64,000 nucleotides of DNA from contig JAFMSR010000018.1 of assembly GCA_022818135.1 (NCBI GenBank), forward strand, positions 22,693,498-22,757,497. Direction: 5' to 3'. This stretch comes from Saxidomus purpurata (Eukaryota > Mollusca > Bivalvia > Venerida > Veneridae). How positions within the stretch are numbered: position 1 is the stretch's first letter; the number at the start of each line of letters is the position of its first letter. The notes under the pieces were generated by a model, which did not search any database, was not told the origin of the DNA, and saw only the letters and a program-made list of their open reading frames with translations. Shown piece by piece: positions 11,547-23,700 of this stretch. The position numbers and the translations under genes are program-made.

Positions 11547-12628
11547 AACAAGAGGGCCATGATGGCCCTGTATCGCTCACCTGTCTACCATTGGCAAAAA
11601 TAAAAAGGTTATTAATAGCAGAAAGGATCAATTTTTACCTTTGGCTCATGATATCCTCTTAATAAGCCTATGTAAAATCAAAGACCCCCAGGCAGGGTTA
11701 TTTTGACCCTGAGGTCAGGATTTGAACAATCTTGGTAGAGAGTCATTATTGCCACATGCTGAATATCAAGCTCTAGGCCTCATTTTTTGCTGTCTGATCA
11801 TGATCTGCCTGTTGGCTATTCATTTTTTGCTGTCTGATCATGATCTGCACTGTAGCTATTCATTGTATGTTGGCTGGTCATGATCTGCACTGTCAGCTTT
11901 TTTATTTTTGCTGTCTGATCTGATCTGCACTGTTTGCTATGCTATTTAGCTGTCTGATCTGATCTGCCTTTCATTTTCTGTCTGATCATGATCTGCACTT
12001 TCATTATTTTGCTGTCTGATCATGATCTGCACTTTCTGACAAATTTCAAGGATATCTGGGCTGAAAATGTAACTCTAGAGTGTTAACAAGGTTTTTCCAT
12101 ATTTGGGCTGTGACCTAGTTTTGACCCCAGAGACCCATATCGAACTTGGGCTAGAAATCAACTTAACAACCTTTCTGACAAATTTCCAGGATTTTGGGCT
12201 GAAAATGTTACCTCTAGAGTGTAACAAGGTTTTTCCATATTTGGGCTGTGTGACCTAGTTTTTGACCCCAGGTGACCCATATTAAAACTTGAGCTAGAAA
12301 TCATAGAAACAACCTTTCTGACAAATTGCCAGGATATTTGGACTGAAACAGTAGCCTCTAGAGCCTTAACAAGTTTTTCTATTTTTGGGCTCTGTGACCT
12401 AGTTTTTCATCCGAGATGACCCATATTCGAACTCGTCCGAGTAATTACTGGGACAAACATCCTGACCAAGTTTCGTGACAACTGAGGAAAAAATGTGACC
12501 ACTAGAGTGTTAACGAACTAAATGTGGACGGACGACGGACGACGGACGACGTCCGACGGACGACGGACGACGGACGACGGACATTCATCGATCCTAATAG
12601 CTCACCCTGAGCCAGCTCAGGTGAGCTA
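11547..12628 (+). mobile_element. Composite HINE-like element 4 (two tandem cores, GAC tail, strong terminal hairpin)
   Basis: Starts AACAAGAGGGCCATGATGG. GCTCACCTG (11575-11583) is the inverse of CAGGTGAGC (12618-12626). The core has about seven units built on CTGTCTGATCATGATCTGCACT (about 11785-12040), then three to four units of about 130 bp with CTGACAAATT, GGGCTGAAAATGT, CTAGAGTGTTAAC and TGACCTAGTTTTTGACC. A GGACGACGGAC microsatellite (about 12530-12583) precedes the end. TAGCTCAC (12598-12605) pairs perfectly with GTGAGCTA (12621-12628), and CTGAGC with GCTCAG inside it. Non-coding; in the first intron of the ADAMTS-like gene. Confidence 0.75.
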
Positions 12629-13696
12629 AAAAATGAAGCGTTCATTTTCAGGGAAACGGACTGTTTAAAAAGAACTGGAATACTGTTGAAGCGGGCGTTA
12701 AAGCCCAAGAAAAAATACAACAAATATACATATATAAATTTTTAAACTATACTTTATATCTGGCATCTAGACTGGTATATGCGATAAAATGGACGTGGAG
12801 AATTTTTTGTTTCGGTAATGTTAGACAGGCGATCATCAAATATATAGCAAAGAGCCCCTGCACGATATTTGTTAGACCAGCAGACACCATCAAGTCCTCG
12901 AATGGTGTGGAATGGGAATGGTCAGAGTTATTAATTAAAACAACCTGAGCTATATAGTGTTAATTTACAGTGCTACAATAGCCGTTCTCCCGGCAAAACA
13001 TCTGACATTACATATTTTAAAATTAAGATATGTATACAGTAACTTTATCACGCTTTCAACCACTTTTTATGAAATACAGTCAGCAAAAAACAGTGAAAAT
13101 GTGCAAACAAAAGTGAATTTGATATCCCTGACTTCATTTGAAAACGGTCAACTATTCGTATTACCAAAGAGTACTGTAGAAAAGTGTTTAGATATTTGTT
13201 AGCCTCTTATAATATAGAACAGAACAGAAATTTTATTAAGTAACTTATAAAATATACAGTATCTCGTTACATAATAACAAATATAGAACATAAAATTATG
13301 TCCATCAAGTAAGATCAAGTGCACATACATTTGTATTACACAAAAAATACTTCCACGTGTAATCTTTCATTTTATCAGTAAATGAAATTGACAGAGATAT
13401 GAGCTGAAAAAGCTGTTAACGGAGAACACAAGAATTGTTTTGCATATAAGGTGTGACAGTCAACCCCTTTGCACGTGCAATATCTCATTTTACTCGTGCA
13501 AAACCAAAAACCTTGTCATTTCCATGCAACTAAAGTCAGAAAATGAGAGAGACATACATTTTTTAATCTTCTGTTCGTTTCAATGAAATTCATTTCACAA
13601 AAAATAATATAAAAAAATATATAAACATATAACGGAATTATATATATTACATGTATAAAATATTCAATAAAAACAGTCAAAACGTCTAAAACTTAC
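12629..13696. other. End of the first intron, close to exon 1
   Basis: Contains the LINE-like tail at 13215; otherwise AT-rich sequence without a gene. The 81-codon frame at 12957-13202 has no recognisable domain. Confidence 0.4.
13215..13330 (-). mobile_element. LINE-like 3' tail fragment, minus orientation
   Basis: AGAACAGAACAGAAATTTTATTAAG read on the minus strand is an AATAAAATTT signal followed by a CTGTTCTGTTC repeat, a common 3' end of mollusc LINE or LINE-dependent SINE copies. No coding remnant was seen. The right boundary is a guess. Confidence 0.35.
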
Positions 13697-13729
13697 CAGA
13701 AATGGCAGAATTATCCAAAAACGCCTCAT
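13697..13729 (-). CDS. Exon 1 of the ADAMTS-like/papilin-type protein: start codon and signal peptide
   Basis: On the minus strand an ATG opens 11 codons (MRRFWIILPFL) that end exactly at a consensus GTAAGT donor in phase 0. Joined to exon 2, the hydrophobic run FWIILPFLVIALNVTA is a textbook secretory signal: a basic n-region (RR), a hydrophobic core, and small residues before EWSS. A TATA-like box lies about 80 nt upstream. Two upstream ATGs occur in the presumed leader; the second one's reading frame ends in a TGA that overlaps this ATG (ATGA). The exon is too short to be found by ORF length, so the call rests on the fit of phase, splice signal and signal peptide with exon 2, 10.5 kb away. 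No other TSP1-type exon was noticed between them. Confidence 0.72.
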
Positions 13730-15059
13730 GTTATGAAAATATCCAGTCTATACACTGCTTTGAATAACGACATGTTGAAAACCACATTTCAAACTCCAAA
13801 GAGATAGTTTTATAACAGATGTTCATCAGCCGATTTAAAAACTTTAACTCTTATGTCACCATACCTTGCTTATAAATGTATTTCTGAAATATTTTAACAC
13901 TGGAGAGGCAAAGTTTTCAGTTAATCTTTCGCCCTTAATGCTAGGACATGAATCCGCGTAAAACCCTCTTTTCATACTCGCACGCTCAAGGTTCGAAATC
14001 TTTTCTCATAATTACAAATTATTCATTATGCAATTTTCTCTAACAACAATAAAGCTCAGCGTCTGCATCTATAATTGATAATTAAATTCTTTTAACTCAA
14101 ATGAATGAAAAGCAAATGTCATTGAAAAGGGAAAAAATGATTGTCAACGGTTCGGTGACGCATGCCTTTTTTTCCTGTACTCACATTAAAAAAAAAGTCA
14201 TATTCGTGAATGAATGCATTATGTATAGAATTCGCCTCAAGTGTTATGCTACATTAATTACTGAGACCTCATCAATTCAAATTCATCATTTTATAATTCC
14301 ATTGCAACATTTAGCACCCCTAAAATACCAATTGCAATAAATATAACAACTGAATAACTTTTTAAAACTTAATTCAATTTAACATTAGATTATCGCCGAT
14401 TTGCCTTGTACTGTAACAGTTGTAAAAAGTTCCTAATACGGTCTTTAATCAGGTATGTTTAAACTTTAATCTAAACCTCTTATAAACACTAACTGGCGTT
14501 ATTTCACGAAACAAAAATGGTAAAAAGACACCATCAAAATAGTTTTAATTTAACAATAAACGAATTTTCAATGCTTAAAGTACTTTAATATAAGAATAAA
14601 TAAATGTTATATCATGAATAAAATTCGACATCCCCTGTCATGAATTCATTTTATGTTCTTTTAATTACAGTAATATTCAACCTAATTAACTACAAAGTGG
14701 GTTTGTTCCATTCATGGCACACTCGAGACCATAATCTTTGTCTCCGTTTGTATAAAGGAAGCTGATCAAATCTGGTTAAGCATGTAATTGTTGCGTACGG
14801 TTGCGATCTAATAAATCGCTTATGTCAATTAAAATATTTAAAAAAAACTGGACTGCACTACACCTTTTGGAGGATTGGACTTAATTTGTTTATGATCATT
14901 AGTAATGAATCAAGAACGAAGCTGATCATGATGAATTTGTTATTATTTAGATCAAGTATTGACTGAACTCCCTACACATAGACAAGTACTGACCCCGCTC
15001 ATATTAATTTTGCCAGTACTCGTCCCCAGAAAAGGAACTCCGGAACGCGGTCAGAATCC
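13730..15059. other. 5' flank of the ADAMTS-like gene; no gene seen
   Basis: Contains the presumed leader and TATA-like box, then AT-rich sequence with short, featureless open frames. Confidence 0.4.
13808..13814 (-). promoter_or_regulatory. TATA-like box upstream of the ADAMTS-like exon 1
   Basis: The minus strand reads TTATAAAACT here. Transcription would be expected to start about 25-30 nt downstream, near 13780, giving a leader of about 50 nt before the ATG at 13729. Position and sequence fit a core promoter, but AT-rich DNA yields such matches easily. Confidence 0.4.
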
Positions 15060-15250
15060 GCTACATTACGCGATTTTTCCCCATTTGTTTGTTTATAATT
15101 CAGGGCAACCTGAGATTTCTCTCTGGGTGAACTTGCCAAGACTCCTGACAAGGAAATTCGGGTACCAGACTTTAGCTCTTTTACGAATAGACCCATTGGT
15201 TCTTTTAAATGCCCGGTGTATAGCACCAATACACGTGATGTGAGACTAGA
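15060..15250 (+). repeat. Dispersed repeat family, copy 1 of 3
   Basis: Shares with 57540-57740 and 63350-63510 the ordered phrases CAGGG(C)AACCTGAGAT / CAGTCGACCCTGGGATAT, GGGTGAACTT, ACTCCTGAC, GGGTACCAGA / GGGAACCAGA, CTCTTTTACGAATAGA and CTTGGTTCTT. This copy is the most diverged. It is probably a short interspersed element of unknown type. The open frames on both strands are due to the repeat, not to a gene. Confidence 0.55.
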
Positions 15251-16371
15251 TAGGTAGGAAACACTGAAAAGTGTTTCGATATCGCGGCTTCTTGTTCAGG
15301 AGTCTAAAGTTCTTCTCATATACCATTTACTATTTCAAATGCACCCTCCCCCCCCCCCCCCGCCTTAAAAAAACACGTGCATTTACATATTAATATTTGA
15401 ACTTGAATGGGGACGGTCATTCAAGCCATACGAAGACTTATGAGTGACATGTGGAGAAGAAAACCAACCCGTGGCCGTGACTTAGTAACAAGTTGCCGCG
15501 GTATAATGAATGGTATAGCCAATAAGGGTCAGCTAGTTCTCTTTTAAAAGAACTGTATCATAATCTGCTCTTTTAACTTTGTGAAACGTTAATGCCTAGA
15601 GGTTGTTAAATTCACAACCTAATGGCAAAATGTAATAAAAAGATTTTATTTACGATAACATATTTGTCGAATTGTTATCCTTCAAACTGTTGGTAATTAA
15701 AATATTAAATAAAACACGTAGTATTTTTGTACCACCTCTCCAATGATAAAGCTGTAAAATTCAACACAAAAAACGTTTTCCTTTCTGTTTCAAAAAAACA
15801 TGATTATTGAAATGTAATAAAATTTACTGTGGTATGAAGTGCTGAACGTTAAAATTACTTAAAGCGTTTATAATCCTACGTTTTTATGAATATAAATGAT
15901 ATGACTCACGGGCCCTTCAACTTTCACACCTGTTTGAATTGCCGAAAGCAACCTTGATAATGGCTGTTTTATTTTATTTTCATATGCTGCTTAGGAACAC
16001 ATTTATTTAATACTCTACCGGTGACAATTTTTGCAACGAGTTTAAATGATGAAATATACCGCTCTCCGAAAACCTTTGCCAATTTGCCCATTTCACCCCA
16101 ATTTTATTTCTATACTCAATACTGGATTTTTTTTTATTACAAACTCTCCCCTCCATTAACTTACAATTTAGTTTCTATATTTTTGCATTTAATATGTAGT
16201 ACTATAAAATGGAGAAATTTCCTCAACACAATATTTTGTGATTCTTGATATCAATATGTTTTCACAATGCGATATAACATTAAGTGTTATATTGTATACT
16301 AAGTAACGGTTACTGCAGGTATAAGCTAAATTATAGCAAGTGAGCGGTATTGTAATATAAACATTTAACAC
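15251..16371. other. Intergenic sequence with a poly-C tract
   Basis: A run of about 14 C residues lies at 15348-15361. Nothing else recognisable. Confidence 0.35.
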
Positions 16372-16400
16372 ATTATTATTATTATTATTATTATTATTAA
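16372..16400 (+). repeat. (ATT)n microsatellite
   Basis: Nine uninterrupted ATT units. Confidence 0.9.
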
Positions 16401-17609
16401 TATCAAACATAATGTCACTGTCCTACTTACTGAAAAATTAAATGCACTTACAGGTGGCATATTGAATATATGGAGTCAGTGTGAAAAATTCATATTGCCT
16501 TTTTGAAAGAAATCGGAGCATTTGATTGGCTCTGAAAGTAGGTCAACTGTCATTCATGAAATATTCGCGACTTTTATTTTGCAGTATCTTCTAATCGAGA
16601 TAATATGCGTAGATTAAATCGTTGCAAATATTTCTCAGTTTACAGTTTCTGCTTTGTATCTTAGAGGAACTATCAAACTATATCAGTCGAATTCTCTACA
16701 TGGAAATTATTTTAAAGTAACATTAATTTCATTTAATACACATTTTAAGAGGACGCGCTCTGATTGCATTTTTGTAATTTGACTGAACTTTGAATTTCAT
16801 TTCAAATATTATTTTTGTTGTTCAAAATATTAACATATTCATTATGTTTTACCTGTTTAATTGAAGTTTAAAAAGCGACGACGTTTTAACATGATTCACA
16901 CTTTTAAAAAAGGTTATAGTAACGTTTTGTAAACAGGAAAATATGTGACAAATATCAATATTGTGAGATGACCCCTGCACGAGGAAGCCTCCGATTCTAT
17001 TTCTCACGGTGACTTCAATTTAACGTAATTTGTTTGTACTTGTGTATCTTTTTGTCGGCTTTTTTGTTAAACTATTATACTAAAGTTATACTGTATTTTA
17101 TACCCAGGCCGAGAGATACAATTTCAACATTCTGAATATATTACAACTATGCACTGAATCATAATGCAGTTTTAAAACAGTAAAATTTAAGGTCAACAAA
17201 TACATTTATATCAAAACTTCGTAATACACTAAACTATTTCATTACAACAAATGACGAAGTTTTGATGAAAAAAACGTACACAATTATAGAAGCCATTAAA
17301 AGCCAGTTAAAATTAAAAATTAATGATAAAAAGTTTAGAAAATAAAAAGAGTAAAAACTATTAGCGTTGAACAACTCAGCAGGCTTTAAGATTTTATATA
17401 TGATGAAAGTAAGGCGCTCTTAATTCGTTATATATTAACAAAAATATATGGGAGCATAAATAAATTAAGTATATCTCTTGGTAACGTACGTTTGTATGCA
17501 CAAGACTGAAAATGACTTTTAAATAATAAAAATGAGCTACTTTTTACAATAATCAGATATACTGACGGTAGGAGTAAGGGTAACTATAACGGCGATTAAA
17601 GTCCTGAAA

Positions 17610-17684
17610 GTCAAATTTTAGGAGTAAAACACCGGACTTCTAACCCAGAGGACGCGGGTTCGAATCCTGTCAGCGGAATTTGAC
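17610..17684 (+). pseudogene. tRNA-Arg(UCU)-like pseudogene or SINE head
   Basis: GGACTTCTAACCCAGAGG resembles the anticodon region of tRNA-Arg(UCU), followed at the right distance by a B box, GCGGGTTCGAATCC. The anticodon stem has mismatches, the D-arm is degenerate, and the canonical acceptor strand after the T-arm does not pair with the expected 5' partner. The flanking GTCAAAT and ATTTGAC do pair, but at the wrong distance from the T-arm. I do not regard it as a working tRNA gene. Confidence 0.45.
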
Positions 17685-18123
17685 CGGTACTCTCCCCCCC
17701 CCCTCCCGCCCACACACACGATCCCTTCTGTCGTTGCGAGAACTGATGGAAAACAAAGTCATGGAAGCAGTCTTTAAGAGAATAGTTAATAAAAGTTACA
17801 AGAAATCGAGCCTACAGTCAGTGATATATATAAAAAAATTCAACTAAAGGTCAAAGTTAGGATAGAGTTCAACATTTATCAAATGTATGGTTTCATGTTT
17901 GCATTATCATATGATTGTTGCTAAATCGACACAATAATAAAATGTCATAGAAAAAGTAAGACGTTTTTTGCAAAACACTATTTCAGTTTTTTTCTTATTT
18001 TGTTTTATTGTACTTTTCACAGCTTCAGGTGTTAATATTGTGATTGCATCTGAAAATATGACTAAGTTTATTTTTTATGTTTTATTGAACGATCTAAAGC
18101 GATTACCATCGTTATTTTGAATA

Positions 18124-18946
18124 TTAAGGTAGTAGACCCCTAATGGGCACCTATTCAAATCATTATAGGCTTAATATTTTCTTAATCTGTATCATTTCCT
18201 GGATTTAAAAACAAATTTTAAAAGAATTTTACCGTGAAAAAAAAGTAATAGGAATTTGAATAACCCTACCCCATTTTGGAATTATCTATAAAATGACATC
18301 ACACAAGAGATAAGAAAATACATGTATTTCATTTATTATTCACAACTTTGGTACAGATTTGGTATCAGAGTAACAAGAACTATGTTTTCTTTCAGAAATT
18401 ACACACCATTTACTACATAATCAACAAGTTTTATAAAACTTTTATGAAATAATCAGATAATATTACAATTTTCATGTCTTTTTTGGCCATGTTCGTTTTG
18501 AACATAAAGTTTTTACGAAAAATCAACTTTTCTAGAAATGGGGCATGTCTTTTTGTATATCAAAAATTATCTATAACTTTTGGGAACAGCATGCCAAAAA
18601 TTCACAATGTTTTACCGTCTCTATTTAAAATAATTTGATTTTGAAAATCTCCATCGACAATTTTAGACGTCCCTACAAGTAATAAAATCTTCAAATAAGC
18701 TAATACTAATTCATAAAAAAATATTTAATTTCTTTTTAGTCTAAAAACAATATAAACATATGAAGAAAAGTGCAAAATAATGAAATCAAAGAAGAAAAAG
18801 AAAAAAAATTTTTTTGGTTCCGGCTGGATTCGAACCTACGCCCCCAAAACCTCAAAAGCTTCAGTCCAATGCTTAACAACCTAGGCTAGCTCATTAAAAT
18901 TGAAGAGTTTCAAATGGAGGTTTTTATTAGGGGTGTACTACCTTAA
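18124..18946. mobile_element. Inverted-repeat DNA element flanked by TTAA, 823 bp
   Basis: The left end TTAAGGTAGTAGACCCCTAA and the right end TTAGGGGTGTACTACCTTAA are inverted repeats with one mismatch in 20 bases. TTAA at both ends fits a target duplication as made by piggyBac-type transposases, although the TIR does not start with CCC as in canonical piggyBac. The interior is AT-rich and non-coding apart from a tRNA-like segment near the right end (18816-18890). A non-autonomous (MITE-like) element is the likeliest reading; a TTAA-preferring insertion of another family is possible. Confidence 0.65.
18816..18890 (-). other. tRNA-like segment inside the TTAA element
   Basis: On the minus strand: TAGCCTAGGTTGTTAAG (A-box-like), GGACTGAAGCTTTTGAG (resembling a Phe-type GAA anticodon arm), and GTAGGTTCGAATCCAGCC (B box). 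The acceptor arms do not pair. It resembles a degenerate tRNA or pol III promoter module captured by the DNA element. Confidence 0.5.
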
Positions 18947-20547
18947 GGTGAATTTATTTTAAACGCTATTAAGCTATAACGCTCATTTTCAGTCATAAAC
19001 TATAAAATAATATATTCAAAATTATCCGAAATGTCACACTTTAAAAGTCCTGCACTTCAGGTTTTTTTAAACCACACTAAATCCATAATCACTATCCTAA
19101 CATTTACAACTGCCTTTTAGTTTTAATATGAAAGGTCGAGCGTCCCTTATATCAAACAGTAATCGCGGTAAAGATTTTAAATTGGATAGAAAATTAAACA
19201 TTTACAAACATGGGTTTAAGAATAATCGGCATGTTTGTCCTTTGCTCGGGCAGTATGAGGAGAAAACTGACCTTTTATCTTTGTTGACCTCGTTTTTAAC
19301 ATTATCTTTTCATTCACAAATTGGATTGAAAGGCTTTAAGGGCAAGGGCCTGGTCAAATTTATCACCGGCGCATAATAATCTCTGTTAAAATCCATCAAT
19401 ATACTTAAAATGTTTTTAATCTATGTAAATATGTAGTTAACTTAAGCAATGCTATGTAACTAAATACGTTAGAGACAGTCAGTTCGTCCACTCGTTGCGC
19501 TAAATCCTGCTTGAACTCAACTTCCTATCTAAACATATTTAGTAAAGCTTTCTGTTTGTGAAAAAGTCTGCATTTTAATCATTTTAATCATTTATAATTA
19601 TGTAGTCCTTTAGAGCTGTAGTTTTATATACGTAGACAAAAACCATCCATCTCTCCTACAAACAGGAATATAGAGTAGATGATACTATACTGTGCAAGAC
19701 ACCACAGTAATCACTCAAAACGATTGCGCAACGGCTACAGCCGAGGAACACAGACTCGCCATATAATGTCTTCATAGAACGATAACGTAAAAAGGTATGA
19801 CTAAAATTGTGAACATTGAAATGCAACAGGTGTCCCATAAATCATTTTGTAGCCTGAACAAGCACAACTTTGTGAAATGACTAAATGAAAGTGCTTCTTC
19901 GTTTGACAGAAAGCTTAAATATTGGAAGAAGCATTACTGCGATATGATATTGTGCAAGCTCAGGGTATGCACGCGAGGCCAGTACTTCTGTGCTCATACC
20001 CATCCCGTCAACAATCAATTTTTGCTTAATGAACAAACCAACTGCAAGCACACGGAGACAGACTCTGAATTCCGCACAAGGAAAGATGGATTTACTATCT
20101 AACACCAATATCAGCTGCTGAATGCACTTTAGTAATCAAACCTTATACCATCAGATAATTATGGGGATTAATTTTTAGGCCCCCAAACAGGGGTAACCAA
20201 ATTTATTTTCCCTGTCATACTGGCGAAGTAAGGGCTGAGGAGCATCCCTTATTCACCAGCATCAGCATAGTTAAAAAGGACATACTATTTGTAAGTGTTT
20301 ATAATTTACCTCGATTTGAGCTTGACCAGACTCTTAAAATGGCTGTTCATCTAGAAGAAGAACCATTGTAGATCAGAAAAAGCTGATACGTTTGTGTAAA
20401 AATGCTGTTCCACACATTCTGTATTAACAGATATTAACAGTTAGCGAATCAGTGCTGATAAGATATAAAAGGGTCATAAATAAAAAAGGATAATCCAGAA
20501 AACATAAATGCTGAAACAGTAAAGTAAATCTTAAGCAGCATCAAACA
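18947..20547. other. Intergenic sequence, no gene supported
   Basis: Open frames at 19128-19376 (+) and 19656-20108 (-) show no recognisable domain and no convincing splice signals. Confidence 0.35.
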
Positions 20548-20745
20548 CGACACCAATCAACCAACAGACAGACACAAAAACGACACCAATCAACCAACAG
20601 ACAGACACAAACACGACACCAATCAACCAACAGACAGACACAAAAACGGCACCAATCAACCAACAGACAGACACAAACACGACACCAATCAACCAACAGA
20701 CAGACACAAACACGACACCAATCAACCAACAGACAGACACAAAAA
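20548..20745. repeat. Tandem array, six copies of a 33-bp unit
   Basis: Unit CGACACCAATCAACCAACAG followed by ACAGACACAAA(A/C)A; six copies, nearly identical, exactly 33 bp apart. Since 33 is divisible by three, several frames stay open, including a minus-strand one repeating VSVCWLIGVVF. There is no start context, codon bias or homology to support translation. Confidence 0.9.
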
Positions 20746-23700
20746 CGAATCATTCAACTTTGTGAAACCCCAGCATACTGAAGGCAAATTAGATAAATAA
20801 TTGTGTGAAAGAAAATTTAAGACTAGAGCCTGATTTAAAGATGCGATGTCGAGATCTGTAGCAGAAAATGACACAAGATTACCCTGGGAGCCACTGCTCT
20901 AGAAGACCGAATAGTTGACCATGTAGGCGGGATGTGTTTAAACTTAAAAATGTTGATTGACACACTTTTTGTAGCTGCAGTTAAAAAATTAACACATTTT
21001 AGTTCGTCATTTTGTCAGTGATTGATGTGCTATAGTAACTGTCTAACACCATTTAAGATAACTGATTTATTTTTCATTCTAATCACAATTTTACGTAAGT
21101 GATATAATTCATTTTGATAAATTTATTCTGCTTCTTACAGTTTTGAATAGAAATAAATGTCTATTCTGTCTTAACATAAACACAAAACACACAGTACTGC
21201 ATTGTAAGCCCGATCTTTCGTCTTAAGCATATGGGTCAAACCGATTGTTGTAACTTTTTCATGTATAGTTGTTTTCATGCACTTTTCGTTGAATGAGCCC
21301 CAATTTTAAGTAACATTGTAATAAACCACACTTCCGATGCCTTTATGTTGCTGCTGAAATCTTTATCGTTGAGTCTTCTTTTCATCTGGCACTTAAAACA
21401 TTTAAAGCTGCTAGAGGTGTATTTTAACACACGTGATTTAAGCCTTTTTTCGAATTAAAACAACAATTGAAATAACAACATTGCGGTATTTTTTTTCATT
21501 TTTATGCTCATTCAAGTCCATCAGTAGAGTCTTAGTACAGTAGAGTAAAGTGGTATTATTTTGCACGAATTAAGTAAAGATTTATTGTGAGCTTAATGGA
21601 GCGAAGTATGTATACAGTTAACCTAATTCGATTTCTTTTAAACGTATGCTTAATTAGCCTTTTCACACCCAGTTTAGCGAACAAATCATTTTAAAATGAC
21701 ATTCTTTAGATTTCACAACGACTGTAGGACTGGTGTCTATGTAAATCACTACTATATAAGATCACTTTTTCCAAATATCAAAATATAAAGATGCGCTCAA
21801 ATGAAATTACAAGAAATGCCATACATATTTGTTTCCTGTTAAACAAAAATAGCCTCAATGCAATAAACAATCAGTGAAATCTTATCGTATAATGCCTAAC
21901 TACGTAAAAATATCATTTGATAGAATTTCTGGGAAATCTGCTAAGGAAAAATCTTAACTGCATGGTTCAATGCTATACGGGTCAAAATTAAGAAAACACA
22001 TACAGCGGTCTTTCTTCAAAAACTATATGTCATCTGCTTACCTATAAATAAATATATTTGTTGAGAAATTCGTAAAGAAATGGAAATGAACAATTGACAG
22101 GTTGAATAATGATGTTAACACGTCATTCTTTAAACAAATAGGTCTTCTTTAGTGGTATTTTTTTTAATTGTGACACACTTTGATTTATTACTGAAATGAT
22201 TAGCATTAATTGTATAGTTTATTGCAATTTGTTTATCACTTACGAGTCATTTGCTATTTTAATAGTTTGAATTATTGTATAAATGTATTTCATACACGCA
22301 ATATGTAAATTTAAGCACTTATATTTCCGTCTAAACAACGATTCTGTTTTAAGCAAAAGGCTTAAAACGTTTGACAGAAACTTGTATACAAACATCAGTT
22401 TGACATAGGATATCATTGAATACACAAAATTTGATAAAACAAGCCATTGACTGATACTAAGGTATCGGAATTTTGTATCTTTATTACCCTTACCCATGTA
22501 AAATTCAAATTAGGCATTGTTGTCAGTGACCGGACTCTCTATAATACAATATAATAATAAATCAGTTTCTATTGACATTTTGTAGAATATGTATGTACAT
22601 ACGGTACATACTGATGTAAATACATATGTTAACAAATATATAACTATGTAGATTGTTTTTAAAAATAAGACGACTATAGATCGGTTATTGTCATTGAACA
22701 TTCTTGTCTTTGAATTGCAACATGTTTAAACTGAAATAATGTTTATTTGCCACCTTTTGTTAAATTTTCATTTTGTTGTTAATAATTTAATTGATCTTAT
22801 TTGATATTTATCCCCATGATTGAAGGGTCTATCAAGATTTATGTTTTAGATTTTTTTTTAGAAGATTGATTACTTTTCAAGAGAAATAAACGAACACGAT
22901 ATCAAGCATTACCTCTCTTTGTGTCTATATAATAAGTATATTCAATTGGTCATGCCCTCGAGAGTTGTCTTTCTTCTGTATTCTTCACATACGAGGATGC
23001 ATTCTCCTACATAAATACCGATAATCTTGGTAACCCGAGTTGTTTTTACGAACAGCACACTCCTCTATCAAATCATCAGCAAATCGTGACACCAAAAGAG
23101 GATTTTATACGTTGATATGCGCACAAACAGAATGAATGCCCAGTAGTAAAAAGGGCATGGTCAAAACAACTGAGTGAATAAGAATATACAAGTAGTTTTC
23201 AGAAGACATATGCTTAACCGAAAAGGCTCGATGACCGAGAGGAACTTTGTACAAGCACCATTGTAGTAAAAGGAAAGAGAGGATAGCAATGGTGGTCACG
23301 TATTCGAAACAGCTAGCAAACATCAGAGACGGTATATATGGTAACATTCTAATGTTTTGTTTAGACCAGAGCGGATGAGCAACCCTTCCCTGCTCAACGA
23401 AGAGATAAGACACTCAAATAAGTAATGCATGTGTCTGTAAAACATGCCCAGTTCTCTAAACATATCGTTGACACTTCTGGCAAGCCGCTGTACGAGGCAA
23501 TAAGGAATGCTCAGTGCAAGGAATAATGAACAACCTTGTGTTTGTGATAGAGGAGCCGAAAGAACCACGTCTAGTCAATTACTACAGAGTGCTGAGAATC
23601 AAGTCGGACTAGCAAATGAATGAACACTTCGAGAAACATAATTCAAATGACAATTTTATCGTTTTTTTATCTGGAGCAACGTGAATACATATTATACGGG

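Noticed and set aside
17610..17684. Functional tRNA-Arg gene
   Set aside because: The anticodon stem and D-arm are degenerate and the acceptor pairing is at the wrong distance from the T-arm; kept only as a tRNA-like pseudogene.
23105..23568. Hydrophobic overlapping minus-strand frames suggesting a broken membrane protein
   Set aside because: No 7TM or transporter signature, and the hydrophobicity can follow from AT-rich sequence.
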